In this document: positions 51,079 to 61,390 of the stretch, in pieces
How the letters are laid out: every line of letters begins with the position of its first letter
How positions within the stretch are numbered: position 1 is the first letter of the stretch
NCBI RefSeq assembly: GCF_900217235.1
Contig: NZ_LT907975.1
Span: forward strand, 1,283,501-1,347,500
Length of the DNA: 64,000 bases
Direction of reading: 5' to 3'
Source of the DNA: Pseudodesulfovibrio profundus
Lineage (GTDB): Bacteria > Desulfobacterota > Desulfovibrionia > Desulfovibrionales > Desulfovibrionaceae
Program-made: the position numbers and the translations under genes
Notes under the pieces: model-generated
Databases searched by the model: none
What the model was told of the DNA's origin: nothing
Seen by the model: the letters and a program-made list of their open reading frames with translations, nothing else

Positions 51079-54000
51079 TTAACGAGACAGTGCGGTGATG
51101 TAGCCGTAGACTTTGTCCCGGAAACGCGCGTACTCCTCGGCTCCACTCCCGGGGCCGGGGATGCTTGTATCCTTTCCACCTGCCTTGCGTGTAAGTGACA
51201 AAGTGGACTTCAGCCACCCGACACTTCGGCCGGAATCTAGCGGTTCAGCCTGAACCTTGACCAGCCACTCCGCCGCTTCAGCAGCTTTGGGGCCTCCCTG
51301 CCGCACCAGTTGCTCAAGCAACAAGAGCAGTCGGTAATCTTCCATACCCTGGGTGGCCCATTCAAATTTCAAAGCGTAATCCAAGCCGCCATCTGACCGC
51401 GGGAAGACCATCATTGCGTCGAACTCCCGGCCGTCCAAATCGTAATAGGGATAGTTCTGACTTCCGGTCAGGCTCCAGCCCAACTGATGATCCATCCCTT
51501 TTTTGGCGGCTCGATACATGCCCACACCAAAGGCGTATCGACCATTGGTAAAGAGTTTTGCCGCCTGATTGTACAATCCCCAGCGGATGCCCTTGGTCTT
51601 GAGCAGCACTGCATATTCCTCGGTCTGGCTGGAAAGGGAAATATCCGTCATCAGCAGATTGAGGTCAGCCCCTTTTTCATCGGCCTTGAGCGGTTGGCTG
51701 TACCCGCCGCGTCGCAGGAACGGGTAGTATTTCTCAACCATGCGCGCACGCTTGAGATCACGATCCACTTTCTGCGAATAACCGGTGGCTTCATCACTCA
51801 AGTCCATCACCACGGGCAGCCAGTTTTCATCTTCCATGTGCTCTTTCAGCACCTCGGCAGTCTTTGTGCGATACTTTTCCTGACTCATGCCCGCAATAGG
51901 CCCATGCTTGTCGAGGTCGATCACGCGCCAACCGGCATAGGAGAACACCTTGTGCTCGAAACCGAGTTCACGGGCTTTCTTCATGATCCAATCGGTCTCG
52001 TCCGCTTCCAGGCTCACGAATTTTTTGGATGTCTTCCACGTCCCGCCGGGCAGGCCGGTCCACGAGGTGAATCCGCGATCAGCCAGTGCTTCCAGTGCCT
52101 TGAGGCGGTATGCCTGTTCAGTTGCTGTTTTTTCCGACAATTTGAAATACCCGAAACTGACCGGGTTCAAACCGAAGAAACCAACGGCGATATCCGCTTT
52201 GGGCAACACATGATCCATGACCTGCAACGAAATGGGGTAGCGCGTTTCCTTACCGTGCATGGCAAGTGTCAGCTCGCCATCATATTGGCCTGATCTGATG
52301 GAAGGCGTAACCGGCACCTGATACCAGAGCAGGACGCTTTCTCCACGGCGAACCGTGATTCCCTTTTCGCCCACAGGCTTGAAGAATCTCGGTGCCAGCT
52401 CATAAATTTCATGGTTCATGGTGTGGCTCTGATATTGCTGCACACCGTATCTGATCCACTCCGCTTCAGGAGCCAACGCTTTACCGGTCGTATTCCTGAG
52501 GCTGGAACTGGTGACGGTCAGTAGCGCATCCTCTCCAAGATTGTGGACCATCAACGCCTGCACCGGACGCTCACCCCGGCCACCCTTCAACGAAACAGAA
52601 TCGCCAACCGACGGAAGAATCTGATTGAAACGCAGTTGCTCATCACTCCCGATAAGCGCCGAGTAATATCCTCGGTCGTGATCGCTTTGTCCGAGCAATT
52701 CTGTTCCGCTCGGTTCCTTTTGGGTGATGTCCCGCGACAAGGTCGAAAATTCATCCTTGAGCACCGCGTCGAGACTGGCCAGAAATTCGGATGCCTTTGC
52801 CCGCTCCTCAGCCGGATAGATAATCAGTGAGTTCAGACAGATGCCTGACTCTGTCCCCTCAAAATCAATGGTCAACTGACCATCAGACACAGTCACTTCA
52901 GCTGTATACGGCTTGAATATCTTCTTCAGATACAAATCGAACGGATTGTCATCCGGCGTGGGGGTGACGTTTTCAAAACGCAGGTGATCCTTGAGGTACG
53001 ACTCGACATCTTCCCGCTCTTCATCGAGCAGGACATTCCCTTCCACTGAAACGCGGCGCTCAGTCCAGAAATGTTCATTCCAGTACCCCAATCCGTTGGG
53101 AACAAGCTGAACCACGTACTTTCCATTGGGCAGATCAACGGCAAATGTCCCCTTGAGCATGAACAACCCGTCACGGTGGAGCGTATCGGCATACACCGAA
53201 TCATGCGTGCGCCATGTTTTGTGATCCTTGAAGCCGAACCCGACATCAGGACTGTAGGCAACACGGCTGTCGACGCCGATAAATCCACGCTGGACATGGG
53301 TTTTGCTCTTGACGAAATCAAAGAGCATGGCGCTGGGGAATGGTGACAACTTCGGCGCTTTCAGCAATCGGATGTTATCCACCAGAAAATCGCCGGACTC
53401 GCCTTTGTCCTTTTGCTCAATGTAGAACCACGCCTTCTGGATATGTTTCAGGTCGAGGTACCGCTTCACCTTGACGGAGCCACGCTCGCCCACATAGCGA
53501 TTGATATGAAATTTCAGACGATTCCACCCGGGAGCCAGCATCGAATAGTGATTCAGTTCATTCCAGTAGCCTGAGCCGTGAATATCTCCCAGGGCCAGCG
53601 ACAACTTGTGATTACCGGATGTCGGATTGTGGATGTCGAGGGCGATGTAATCGTATCCGTCCCAATTGGTCGCCTGCAGTTTTTTCACGTCCACGTTGAT
53701 GAACCGATTGACCGGCACCACCGCCGACTGATCTCCTTGAGTCGAATCCTTGGTAGAATATCCGGTCATGCGTAGGGTGCCACCTTCTGTGGAGGCATCT
53801 GCCGACTCGAAACCGAGCAGTATGCGCTCATCTCCAACCGAGGCAACAGCGTCCGATCGTGTGGCTGTGTTCTCATATCCGCACACCGGGCAGTACCGGG
53901 CCTCGGCGTCATGCCAGCGCATGCAATCAGGACAACGCACACCCTGCCCGGGAGGATTGACCTTGGATGCGGGCAGATTGGCGGATTTCATTTCAAAGGC

Positions 54001-54495
54001 GGCAGTCTCTCCCTGATACGCCTCGATGGTGAAATCATCTATCCAGATCATGCCAGCAGCACGAAGCCGGAACCAGAACGTGATGCCCTTCTTCTGATTA
54101 TCGATGGTGAACCGGATTGTGCTCCACGCATTGGTGCCGGATACATCCTTGCTTGCGTACTCGATTTTCGGGGAGGCCTGATAAAATATCCAAAGCGGAC
54201 CGTATCGATTTTCCTGCACATCAAGGGTTCGGATGCGAGCGGTGACAAGATACTTTCCGGGCGGCACATCAAGCTTGCGGTACACGGTGGACGATTCACC
54301 GGCGTTGCACGAAAGGTAGAGGCTGCCGGGCGCATCAGCGCCGATGCCGGGGCGGTACTCCCCCTCCCCGTTGCCGTAAAACGTCCACCCCTCTCTGTCG
54401 GAATCAAAGGAATACGTTTCAGCCCTTGCCGACGAAGCACACAGGACAACTGACAAAATGACCGCCGACAACAACGTGGTGATCCGAAAGAGCAT
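51079..54495 (-). CDS. Large exported DUF4091 (glycoside-hydrolase-like) protein with zinc ribbon
   Basis: About 1138 residues from ATG 54495 (MLFRITTLLSAVILS), with GGAGAGG upstream and a signal peptide ending SSARA before ETYSF. An N-terminal jelly-roll/CBM-like region (to about residue 160) is followed by a zinc ribbon CPDCMRW...YCPVCG. A second carbohydrate-binding-like region follows (WDGYDYIALDIHN, WNRLKFHINRYVG). The C-terminal part resembles DUF4091 TIM-barrel proteins (WLPVVMDLSDEATGYSQKV, FPRSDGGLDYALKFEWATQG). Exported, it probably binds or trims the polysaccharide made by this locus. A zinc ribbon in an exported enzyme is unusual. Confidence 0.75.
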   Translation of the reverse strand: MLFRITTLLSAVILSVVLCASSARAETYSFDSDREGWTFYGNGEGEYRPGIGADAPGSLYLSCNAGESSTVYRKLDVPPGKYLVTARIRTLDVQENRYGPLWIFYQASPKIEYASKDVSGTNAWSTIRFTIDNQKKGITFWFRLRAAGMIWIDDFTIEAYQGETAAFEMKSANLPASKVNPPGQGVRCPDCMRWHDAEARYCPVCGYENTATRSDAVASVGDERILLGFESADASTEGGTLRMTGYSTKDSTQGDQSAVVPVNRFINVDVKKLQATNWDGYDYIALDIHNPTSGNHKLSLALGDIHGSGYWNELNHYSMLAPGWNRLKFHINRYVGERGSVKVKRYLDLKHIQKAWFYIEQKDKGESGDFLVDNIRLLKAPKLSPFPSAMLFDFVKSKTHVQRGFIGVDSRVAYSPDVGFGFKDHKTWRTHDSVYADTLHRDGLFMLKGTFAVDLPNGKYVVQLVPNGLGYWNEHFWTERRVSVEGNVLLDEEREDVESYLKDHLRFENVTPTPDDNPFDLYLKKIFKPYTAEVTVSDGQLTIDFEGTESGICLNSLIIYPAEERAKASEFLASLDAVLKDEFSTLSRDITQKEPSGTELLGQSDHDRGYYSALIGSDEQLRFNQILPSVGDSVSLKGGRGERPVQALMVHNLGEDALLTVTSSSLRNTTGKALAPEAEWIRYGVQQYQSHTMNHEIYELAPRFFKPVGEKGITVRRGESVLLWYQVPVTPSIRSGQYDGELTLAMHGKETRYPISLQVMDHVLPKADIAVGFFGLNPVSFGYFKLSEKTATEQAYRLKALEALADRGFTSWTGLPGGTWKTSKKFVSLEADETDWIMKKARELGFEHKVFSYAGWRVIDLDKHGPIAGMSQEKYRTKTAEVLKEHMEDENWLPVVMDLSDEATGYSQKVDRDLKRARMVEKYYPFLRRGGYSQPLKADEKGADLNLLMTDISLSSQTEEYAVLLKTKGIRWGLYNQAAKLFTNGRYAFGVGMYRAAKKGMDHQLGWSLTGSQNYPYYDLDGREFDAMMVFPRSDGGLDYALKFEWATQGMEDYRLLLLLEQLVRQGGPKAAEAAEWLVKVQAEPLDSGRSVGWLKSTLSLTRKAGGKDTSIPGPGSGAEEYARFRDKVYGYITALSR

Positions 54496-54565
54496 TGAAA
54501 ACCTCTCCATGCTGTGAATGACATCGGGGACGCACACGGGTCCCACCTGAAAGCATTGAATGTCG

Positions 54566-55405
54566 TTACCGCGACACACGGGATTGAATCGAAACATCCA
54601 CCTTCTCTACCACAAATGATGCCGTCATGCTAACGAACACGCCCCAGAAGAAGCATGTTTCGGGGCTGAAATGCGCAGCTCTGCTGAGAAGGTAGAGGAC
54701 CGGCGGGTGAACGAGGTAGAAATAATATGTCACATCGGGAATCGGTGGGATGGCGGGATAGGAACGGTGCGCCAATCGGCTGTTCAGCCAACGGTCAACA
54801 GCCCGCAGGCCGTTCTTTGTCTGATTGGACAGCATGTATCCCATAAAAAAGGCGATGATCCAAAAAGCCAGTTTGCCGCCCAGAAGATACTCCAGCGTCC
54901 CCCATGTATTCATGACAAGATAGAGCATCAGGCAAAGCAGCGCGAGTATAGCCAACCGCCCTGTTTTCGCCAGCCCGGACAGGAAGACCGCCAGGTACAG
55001 CCCCAAAATGAGGGTCACGAACCACGTTGCCTCAAATAACGGGGTAACGAAAAACTGGAGCCCGATCAGTTCCATGACCACCGAAAAAAATCCCTTGGGC
55101 TTGGCCTGAACCACCATATTCAGCACCAGCATGGGAATGCCGATAATCCATGCCGGGACGAGGATGCGGAAGATTTTCTTGCGCAGCCAGCCAACCGTGT
55201 CATTGATGCGGGACTGCGAGAATGCTCCGGCCAGAAGACAGAATATGCCGATGGCTATGATGGGCGAAAGGCCGTAATTGGATATCTGCCCAATGCTTTT
55301 GAGGTAGTGATGGGAAAAGATCATGCTGCATGCCAGCCACCGCAACAGGGTGGCAGAAACGATGGTCCGCGCACCAGCATCGACGGCACTATGTTCTTGG
55401 GTCAT
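54566..55405 (-). CDS. Acyltransferase 3-like membrane protein
   Basis: 279 residues, short for the family, with eight or nine helices. Helix 1 has LLRWLACSMIFSHHYLKSIG with the expected His pair, and IFCLLAGAFSQSRIND follows. DVTYYFYLVHPPVLYLLSR near the end matches the AT3 C-terminal helix motif (YxxHxP). It overlaps the O-antigen ligase gene by 17 bases. It is a probable O-acetylation enzyme for the polymer. Confidence 0.82.
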   Translation of the reverse strand: MTQEHSAVDAGARTIVSATLLRWLACSMIFSHHYLKSIGQISNYGLSPIIAIGIFCLLAGAFSQSRINDTVGWLRKKIFRILVPAWIIGIPMLVLNMVVQAKPKGFFSVVMELIGLQFFVTPLFEATWFVTLILGLYLAVFLSGLAKTGRLAILALLCLMLYLVMNTWGTLEYLLGGKLAFWIIAFFMGYMLSNQTKNGLRAVDRWLNSRLAHRSYPAIPPIPDVTYYFYLVHPPVLYLLSRAAHFSPETCFFWGVFVSMTASFVVEKVDVSIQSRVSR

Positions 55406-56723
55406 ATGAACTGCCCTGCTTGAGTTTGTACCGCCGTTTTTTCTTTTTCTGCTCCGGCTCCGGTTCCATCTGCGTTGGTTCCTCCTCTGCCACAGGACGG
55501 AGGTGCTGCCCCTTGATATCCCTGTACACGGCCTCGATCATCACGAAAAAAAACAGCGACAAGGCATAGAACGCAACGGAAAGGAACGTGATGCAGACGA
55601 AATATCCCCACAACCCGGCCTCCAGACCATGGACAAGGGGTAGCCTCGGGTCTTTCTTGTCCAATGTTCGTCGCAATTCCCGAAGTCGTCGCCAACTGAC
55701 GAGCATCACGGAGAACAGGAAACAAAAGCCCGGGATACCGGTCTCAAGGGCCATTTCGATGTAGGAATTGTGCGCCTCCATCCAGACGCCCTCGTCCATT
55801 TCCTCTTCGGTCAAGGTTGTGCTCTGCCCAAGACCAACGCCCGCAATAGGATTCTTGATGATCTTTTCCAGATCTGCGGCCCAGACCACAAGACGTCCCT
55901 GCTTTCCGGAGACATTGTAGTCATTCTCGATATCCAGGGTGTTCACCAGTCTTGTCAGGTTCTCCTGCGGTACGGCCACGATAAAGACCAGCACCGACAT
56001 GATGACGATGAGCACTTTCTTGAGCATGCTGATGGAAGAAACGAACAGGACGTATGCACCAACCATGAACAGGCCCAGCATACCGCCGCGGGAACCGGAC
56101 AGGGCAATAGCCACGACGCATACGGCAACGCCCCCCGTGAACGCGGCTTTCCAAATGAACTTGGCGTTTTTGATGGCGAAAAACAGAATCGGCAGAATCA
56201 TGACGGCGATCAGGGCCATCTCGTTGGGGTCATAGGATTTCGTGATCGTATACACGCGAACCGACGCGGATTCGGTGATAGCGGAAAAGAACAGAACGAC
56301 CAGCAGGCTCACCACATGGGCAAAGACGCCAACAGCCGTCAACCGATACCGGGTGAGCAGGACTGCGGTCAGCAGTACAAAAGTATAGACCTTGAGGAAC
56401 CCGATGGCAGTCTCCACGGAACCGCCCGGCCATCGACTGAAAGGAATCATGGCAATGGCCCACAGGGTGAAATATGTGATGCGCCGCAGCACTGTGGATT
56501 CCTTGAAATACATCAGCGGATTGCTCAGAAAATCCTTTACGCAGAACAACAGCGTAGCGGCCGTGAACAAAAGATTGAAGCGGATAGGACCGCCAAGAGC
56601 TTCGTGCGCACGCCCGACAAACAGGAACACCAGGCAGAAGAGAAGGAATCCCCCCATTTTACTGGTAGGTCGAGGGTCCACATGGGACTGGGGGAGCACG
56701 GGATCAAATGCTTTTAAACTCAA
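55389..56723 (-). CDS. O-antigen ligase/polymerase (Wzy_C) family protein
   Basis: 444 residues with about twelve helices. The Wzy_C/WaaL core is visible as KQGRLVVWAADLEKIIKNPI, AGVGLGQS and WMEAHNSYIEMALETGIPG, containing the periplasmic-loop Arg, Gly and conserved His. The C-terminus is a basic tail after EQKKKKRRYKLKQ. It either polymerises repeat units or transfers the polymer to an acceptor. It lies between AT3 and glycosyltransferase genes on one strand. Confidence 0.88.
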   Translation of the reverse strand: MSLKAFDPVLPQSHVDPRPTSKMGGFLLFCLVFLFVGRAHEALGGPIRFNLLFTAATLLFCVKDFLSNPLMYFKESTVLRRITYFTLWAIAMIPFSRWPGGSVETAIGFLKVYTFVLLTAVLLTRYRLTAVGVFAHVVSLLVVLFFSAITESASVRVYTITKSYDPNEMALIAVMILPILFFAIKNAKFIWKAAFTGGVAVCVVAIALSGSRGGMLGLFMVGAYVLFVSSISMLKKVLIVIMSVLVFIVAVPQENLTRLVNTLDIENDYNVSGKQGRLVVWAADLEKIIKNPIAGVGLGQSTTLTEEEMDEGVWMEAHNSYIEMALETGIPGFCFLFSVMLVSWRRLRELRRTLDKKDPRLPLVHGLEAGLWGYFVCITFLSVAFYALSLFFFVMIEAVYRDIKGQHLRPVAEEEPTQMEPEPEQKKKKRRYKLKQGSSYDPRT

Positions 56724-56797
56724 ACGAGCCTCCGCGGCCGGTAATATATCTTCATACCCTGATCATTTTCCAATTTGTTATCTCAGGCTCTACAGTA

Positions 56798-59050
56798 TCA
56801 TTTGGTCCGAATGATGCCTTCATACGCATCGACCATGGCACTCAGCGAGTATCGCTCAAGGACGAATTCACGCGCAGTTGAACCGAGCTGCTCTCGCAGC
56901 GGGGCATCGTCAGCCAATTGCTGCATGGCCCGTGCGCACTCCTCATCGCTTCTACCTTCAAGCAGTATTCCTGTAGTCTCGGATACCACATCCTCCAGCG
57001 CCCCGACATTGACGGAGACAACCGGCAATGCAGCGCTCATGGCTTCCAGCACGGATAACGGCAGCCCTTCATTGGCCGAAGTGATGGCGTAGAGGTCCAT
57101 GGCGCATAATATCCCGGGCACATCACTCACTACACCGGTAAAGTGACAGCGGTCATTGATGCCAAGCGCAACTGCCAAGTGCTTTAACTCATCACGGAGA
57201 CTGCCGTCACCGGCAATGAGCAAATGACATTCGCTGCCATCTTTCATGCTGACCAAGGCAAAGGAATGGAGAAGAAGCGGGAGGTCTTTGACCGGTTCGA
57301 GCCGAGCACAGGTGCCTATGACAACCGCGTCTTCAGGGATACCAAGCGATTGCCGTACTGTGCGCTTACGGTCGGCATCGGGTGAAAACCGCTCAGTATC
57401 CACCCCATTGGGGATGACCATAAATTTATCTGCCGCTCCGGGCATATGACGCAGGAACCACTGATTGATTTCATCCGACACAAAGCAGAATCGCTGAACG
57501 AATGGAGCCAGTTTCGACAAGCGGTTCACCAGCCCGGGCTGTGCAGCGTATGAATGGGAATCGTGCTCCACATGGATAAGCCGCTTGCGCAGAAGCACTG
57601 CAGCCGGAAGCGAATGAAACAACTGACGGTAGTGATGGGTCATGATCACGTTGCACTGTTCCCGCATGGCGATCCGCCCCACCCGCAGCATAACATCGGG
57701 CCGAACGCCGTAGCGTTGATCCAGATTGTATGCCGTGCACTCGTTCTCGGCCAACCGTTCGCGCAAGGGACCATCTTCGCCAAGCCCGCACACAACGTTG
57801 TCGATACCGCGCTGTCTGAACGCACCGACCAGAGTGCTGACCAGCGACTCGGAGCCGCCGATGCGCAGGGAATCCACAACATGCAGAACTTTCACCTTGG
57901 CCGCAGAATCAGAATCGGGACCATCGCTCATATTCGATGACGCGACGCCCCATACGTCCTTATTGCCGGTCAGATAATTGCGCCATGCCGTGACAATGGC
58001 CAGATTGAGCAGAAAGAGCGTCGCAAGTATCCTGAACGGCTTGGCATCAATGGAGTAGTGCCACGACGCGGCCGCCGCGCCCCACCCTATAACCTGTAAC
58101 AACCCGAACCAGAAACAGATGCCACCGGCCAACAAGCTGGAGACACAGCACAGCAGGAAGAACAGCGGCAGGAAGAGCCGTAAAATCTTGTGGGACAGGA
58201 ATCGCCACCATATGGGATTGGCAAAAGGATGGAACAGTCGCGGCTCCAGATCAAACAACTGGAGGTTGCCGTAGAGCGTTCTGATCTTCCGTGCCAGCTC
58301 GCCCTTCTTGTCCGCCTTCTTGGTATCGACGGCAAGCGCTTCCGGCTCAAAGAGCACCCGGTAGCCGCTGAGCACTGCACGCATGGGAATCAGAACATCA
58401 TCAAGGATCGTTCCTTCAGGCAGAGGCTCAAAGCACGCCTTGCGCAGGGCGTAGATGGCGCCGGTCACACCGACCACCGATCCACTGGCCGATTCATCAG
58501 CCCGAAGTTTGACCTCGATATCCCAGTAGGCTCCCAGTCCTTGTCCTGCGGCTTCTCCTCCAGTGGGATCGATGATCAGACGACCGGAGACCGCGCCCAC
58601 ATTCTCATCAGCAAAATATCGTACCAGCTTGCGAGCGACATCCGGGGCAAAGGTCTGGCGAGCGTCGCACATGAGGAGCAGATTGTGTGTGGCCGCAGCC
58701 ACGCCCAGATTCAGCGCATGGGCTTTCCCTCTGGGGTCATTGTAATGGACCAGCCTCACGTTGCGATCTGCATACCCTTCCACTATTTTCGGCGTCCCAT
58801 CCTGAGAGCCATCCGACACGACCACGATTTCCAGCAGTTCAGCCGGATAATCCATGGACAGCAGGTTATCGATTCGGCCTCCGATATTGGCCTCCTCATC
58901 CTTGGCGCACAGGACAATCGTCAATGGCTGGGGATCGCCGGAGTTGTCCACTGCCCGTTTGCGAGCAGAGGCCAACCGCGACATGAGCAGCGGATAACCG
59001 ACCAAAGTATATCCAAGAAGAATAAGCGAAAGCAGCAGAACAATAACCAT
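56798..59050 (-). CDS. Two-domain glycosyltransferase: GT2 and GT4 fused
   Basis: 750 residues. An N-terminal membrane helix precedes a GT2 domain (residues ~40-260) with LTIVLCAKDEEANIGGRI, VVSDGSQDGT, the MCDARQ metal site and GTILDDVLIPMR. Two to four membrane helices lie near 290-365. A complete GT4 domain follows from about 385 (VLHVVDSLRIGGSESLVSTL, VIPNGVDTERFSPD, CARLEPVKDLPLLLHSF and the E-x7-E region ANEGLPLSVLEAM). Fusion of a membrane processive-type GT2 to a cytosolic GT4 suggests two successive transfers in polymer synthesis. Confidence 0.9.
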   Translation of the reverse strand: MVIVLLLSLILLGYTLVGYPLLMSRLASARKRAVDNSGDPQPLTIVLCAKDEEANIGGRIDNLLSMDYPAELLEIVVVSDGSQDGTPKIVEGYADRNVRLVHYNDPRGKAHALNLGVAAATHNLLLMCDARQTFAPDVARKLVRYFADENVGAVSGRLIIDPTGGEAAGQGLGAYWDIEVKLRADESASGSVVGVTGAIYALRKACFEPLPEGTILDDVLIPMRAVLSGYRVLFEPEALAVDTKKADKKGELARKIRTLYGNLQLFDLEPRLFHPFANPIWWRFLSHKILRLFLPLFFLLCCVSSLLAGGICFWFGLLQVIGWGAAAASWHYSIDAKPFRILATLFLLNLAIVTAWRNYLTGNKDVWGVASSNMSDGPDSDSAAKVKVLHVVDSLRIGGSESLVSTLVGAFRQRGIDNVVCGLGEDGPLRERLAENECTAYNLDQRYGVRPDVMLRVGRIAMREQCNVIMTHHYRQLFHSLPAAVLLRKRLIHVEHDSHSYAAQPGLVNRLSKLAPFVQRFCFVSDEINQWFLRHMPGAADKFMVIPNGVDTERFSPDADRKRTVRQSLGIPEDAVVIGTCARLEPVKDLPLLLHSFALVSMKDGSECHLLIAGDGSLRDELKHLAVALGINDRCHFTGVVSDVPGILCAMDLYAITSANEGLPLSVLEAMSAALPVVSVNVGALEDVVSETTGILLEGRSDEECARAMQQLADDAPLREQLGSTAREFVLERYSLSAMVDAYEGIIRTK

Positions 59051-59084
59051 TTGTCAGTACTCCGAAAATTGAGCAGGCCGGATA

Positions 59085-60221
59085 TCAGCGACCGGGGGCC
59101 AGCAGCTTGTTGTACAGGGCTTCCAGTTGGGAAACGCGCACTTGTGGCGTGAAATGATTCAGGGTGATTTCGCGCCCCGCCTCACCCATGCGTTTCATGG
59201 CTTCCGGGTCATCGAGCATTCGATTTATGGCCTGGGCAAAGGCTTCGGGCTGCTCGCTCGGGGTCAGGTAGCCGGTCTCCCCATCCTTGACCAGTTCGGG
59301 AATACCGCCCACATCCGTGGTCACCATGGGGAGGCCATAGGACATTCCTTCAAGAGCCACATACGGCAACCCTTCACTCAAGGAAGGCATGACCAGCAGG
59401 TCCGTGGCCGCATAAAACGGCGGCATGCTGCCCTGATACCCAGTGAAAATTACGACATCTTCCAAACCGGCTGCCGCCACCTGCTGTTCCAGTTTTTCCC
59501 GGTCCGGCCCGTCGCCAACGAGCATGGCCCGTACCTTGGGATGGCGCTCCAGTATCATGGGCAGCGCGTCGATGAAGTCCTTGTGCCCTTTTTCCGGGCT
59601 GAGTCGGCCGACCACCGTCAGCAGGGTCTCGTCTGCCTTGACGCCGAACTGCTCCCGCACATTCGACGTTTCCACTGCGTTTTCGTCCACAGGCTCGATG
59701 GCGTTGTATATGACCACTGCGCGCTCGGCAGCCTTGGGAGCCAGTCGTTCGCGCACCGACTTGGAGACCGCGACAACGGTATCGGCGTGGGGCAGCAGCA
59801 GCTTATCCAACGAGTGATAGAACCGGACCTTCGCATTCTCCGTGGTCCATCCGTGTGCATAGGCCACCCACGGCAGGCCGGTGAAGAGCTTGAGGAAAAA
59901 ACAGACCACATGGCTTTTATACTCGTTCGACTCAAGGATATTGAACCCGTTCTCCTTGACGTATCGATAGCTCTTGTAAATGAGTGTCGGATCATACACG
60001 TGCTTTTGCAGAAAGGTTTCCACATGCACGCCCGTCTGTTTGATGGAAGTGTGAAACTCTGTTTCCTCGTTGCCGTCCTGGCTGTCCACCCCGACTTCCA
60101 CATCAGCGATATCCAGCCCGCCGGATTCAAAGAACTGAACCAGCCCCTTGCCCGGACCGCCGAGGATTCTGGTTGCTATGAACATGAATATTTTGGGACG
60201 CACCATATAAATCGACCTCAC
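59085..60221 (-). CDS. GT4 family glycosyltransferase
   Basis: 378 residues. The N-domain begins KIFMFIATRILGGPGKGLVQ, and the C-domain has VIYNAIEPVDENAV, LLTVVGRLSPEKGHKDFIDA, VIFTGYQGSM and the nucleotide-sugar site PSLSEGLPYVALEGM. It is a retaining GT-B enzyme. The GTG start at 60221 overlaps the previous stop (GTGA); an internal ATG at 60206 with GAGG nine bases ahead is equally plausible. It belongs to the minus-strand operon. Confidence 0.92.
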   Translation of the reverse strand: MRSIYMVRPKIFMFIATRILGGPGKGLVQFFESGGLDIADVEVGVDSQDGNEETEFHTSIKQTGVHVETFLQKHVYDPTLIYKSYRYVKENGFNILESNEYKSHVVCFFLKLFTGLPWVAYAHGWTTENAKVRFYHSLDKLLLPHADTVVAVSKSVRERLAPKAAERAVVIYNAIEPVDENAVETSNVREQFGVKADETLLTVVGRLSPEKGHKDFIDALPMILERHPKVRAMLVGDGPDREKLEQQVAAAGLEDVVIFTGYQGSMPPFYAATDLLVMPSLSEGLPYVALEGMSYGLPMVTTDVGGIPELVKDGETGYLTPSEQPEAFAQAINRMLDDPEAMKRMGEAGREITLNHFTPQVRVSQLEALYNKLLAPGR

Positions 60222-61384
60222 TTCCGACCTGAGCTGTCAGGCAATGCGGATGAAATTATCTGGGAGAGGGTTTCCGCCTTGGCGCTCCAGGCTTCAGACT
60301 GGAGAAACCGCATGAGCGATTCTGTATCTCGCGGCTCATGCAACGCAGCTTCCACACTGGAGATAAAGGATTCAGCGGAGTCTGCCACGTGTATCCAGTC
60401 GCTAAGTCGAACAGCCTCGGGCAACGGCGTACTGACGACGGGAACACCGGTTGCCAGATACTCCTTGAGCTTGAGCGGATTAATACTCATGGACAGTTCA
60501 TTGAGGATGTAGGGGATGATCGCCACATCAAATCCCGCGGCATAGAACGGCAGCTCGTCGTAAGGGACCGGCCCGATATGATGAAAATTGGGAAACCGTT
60601 CCAACGACTCCAGCGACACACGCGCGTTGCCGATAAAGACCATGGTCCAGTCGGGTTTGGCTGCGAGCACATCGACCAGCATGGCCTGATCGGTCCGCTC
60701 ATCGATCAATCCGTAATAGCCGAGGACCGGGGACGGATAGTTGATACGGACGTCTGCACCCGTCACCTGTTGCGCCGAAGCAAAGTGTTCCACATCCACC
60801 CCGTGGGTCAGCAGATGGGTGGCCGGATTAAGCGGTTTTTTCATCTCCACCAAACGGTCGGACACGGCAACAACCACGTCTGCCTTGCGCACCAGATCAA
60901 GCTCCAGTTCCTGAAGCATTTCCTTGGCCGCACCGGGCCACTCCGCGTAGTCATCCATGCAGTAATACACGCATAAGGATTCGCCCAGGTCGCCCACATA
61001 GTCGGCCACCAGCGGCACTGCTGTCACCAGAATCGGATCACGAAAACCCAGTTCTCGCGAGGCGGCATGGACGGCGGAAATGACGTTCTGCCGATTGATT
61101 CGCCGGATCGGAGCGATGTCGTTATACGGGATCATCAGTGGAGAGATGACATTGAGATGTTTCGGTATCTCCACCGGATTGGCGGTTTTTGGTTTGACCC
61201 ATGAGAGAATTTTCCCGGCTGCCCGCTTGATGTCATACAGGCTGAGCTTGGGGCGACGCATGCCGATGGTGTTGACCCAGAGAATCCGGTTGGCCTCCAG
61301 CAACTGCGTCATGAGGTGCTGACAACTGGACGGATGCCGGCCCCATTCATTGGCGAAAACGATGATATCCTTGCCCTGCAACAT
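60218..61384 (-). CDS. Glycosyltransferase (GT4/GT1-like, WcaI-type)
   Basis: 388 residues. It starts KDIIVFANEWGRHPSSCQHL. The donor-binding half has HLLTHGVDVEHFASAQ, VLGYYGLIDERTDQAML and SINPLKLKEYLATGVPVVST, the last being the GT-B C-terminal signature with EYLATG in place of E-x7-E. It overlaps the neighbouring GT4 by four bases. Confidence 0.88.
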   Translation of the reverse strand: MLQGKDIIVFANEWGRHPSSCQHLMTQLLEANRILWVNTIGMRRPKLSLYDIKRAAGKILSWVKPKTANPVEIPKHLNVISPLMIPYNDIAPIRRINRQNVISAVHAASRELGFRDPILVTAVPLVADYVGDLGESLCVYYCMDDYAEWPGAAKEMLQELELDLVRKADVVVAVSDRLVEMKKPLNPATHLLTHGVDVEHFASAQQVTGADVRINYPSPVLGYYGLIDERTDQAMLVDVLAAKPDWTMVFIGNARVSLESLERFPNFHHIGPVPYDELPFYAAGFDVAIIPYILNELSMSINPLKLKEYLATGVPVVSTPLPEAVRLSDWIHVADSAESFISSVEAALHEPRDTESLMRFLQSEAWSAKAETLSQIISSALPDSSGRK

Positions 61385-61390
61385 ACCGAC

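Noticed and set aside
59127-60512. Open frame of ~460 codons antisense to two glycosyltransferases
   Set aside because: It spans the overlap of two clear GT genes and shows no family motif; likewise for other long antisense frames at 55770-56717, 35243-36367 and 24875-26038.
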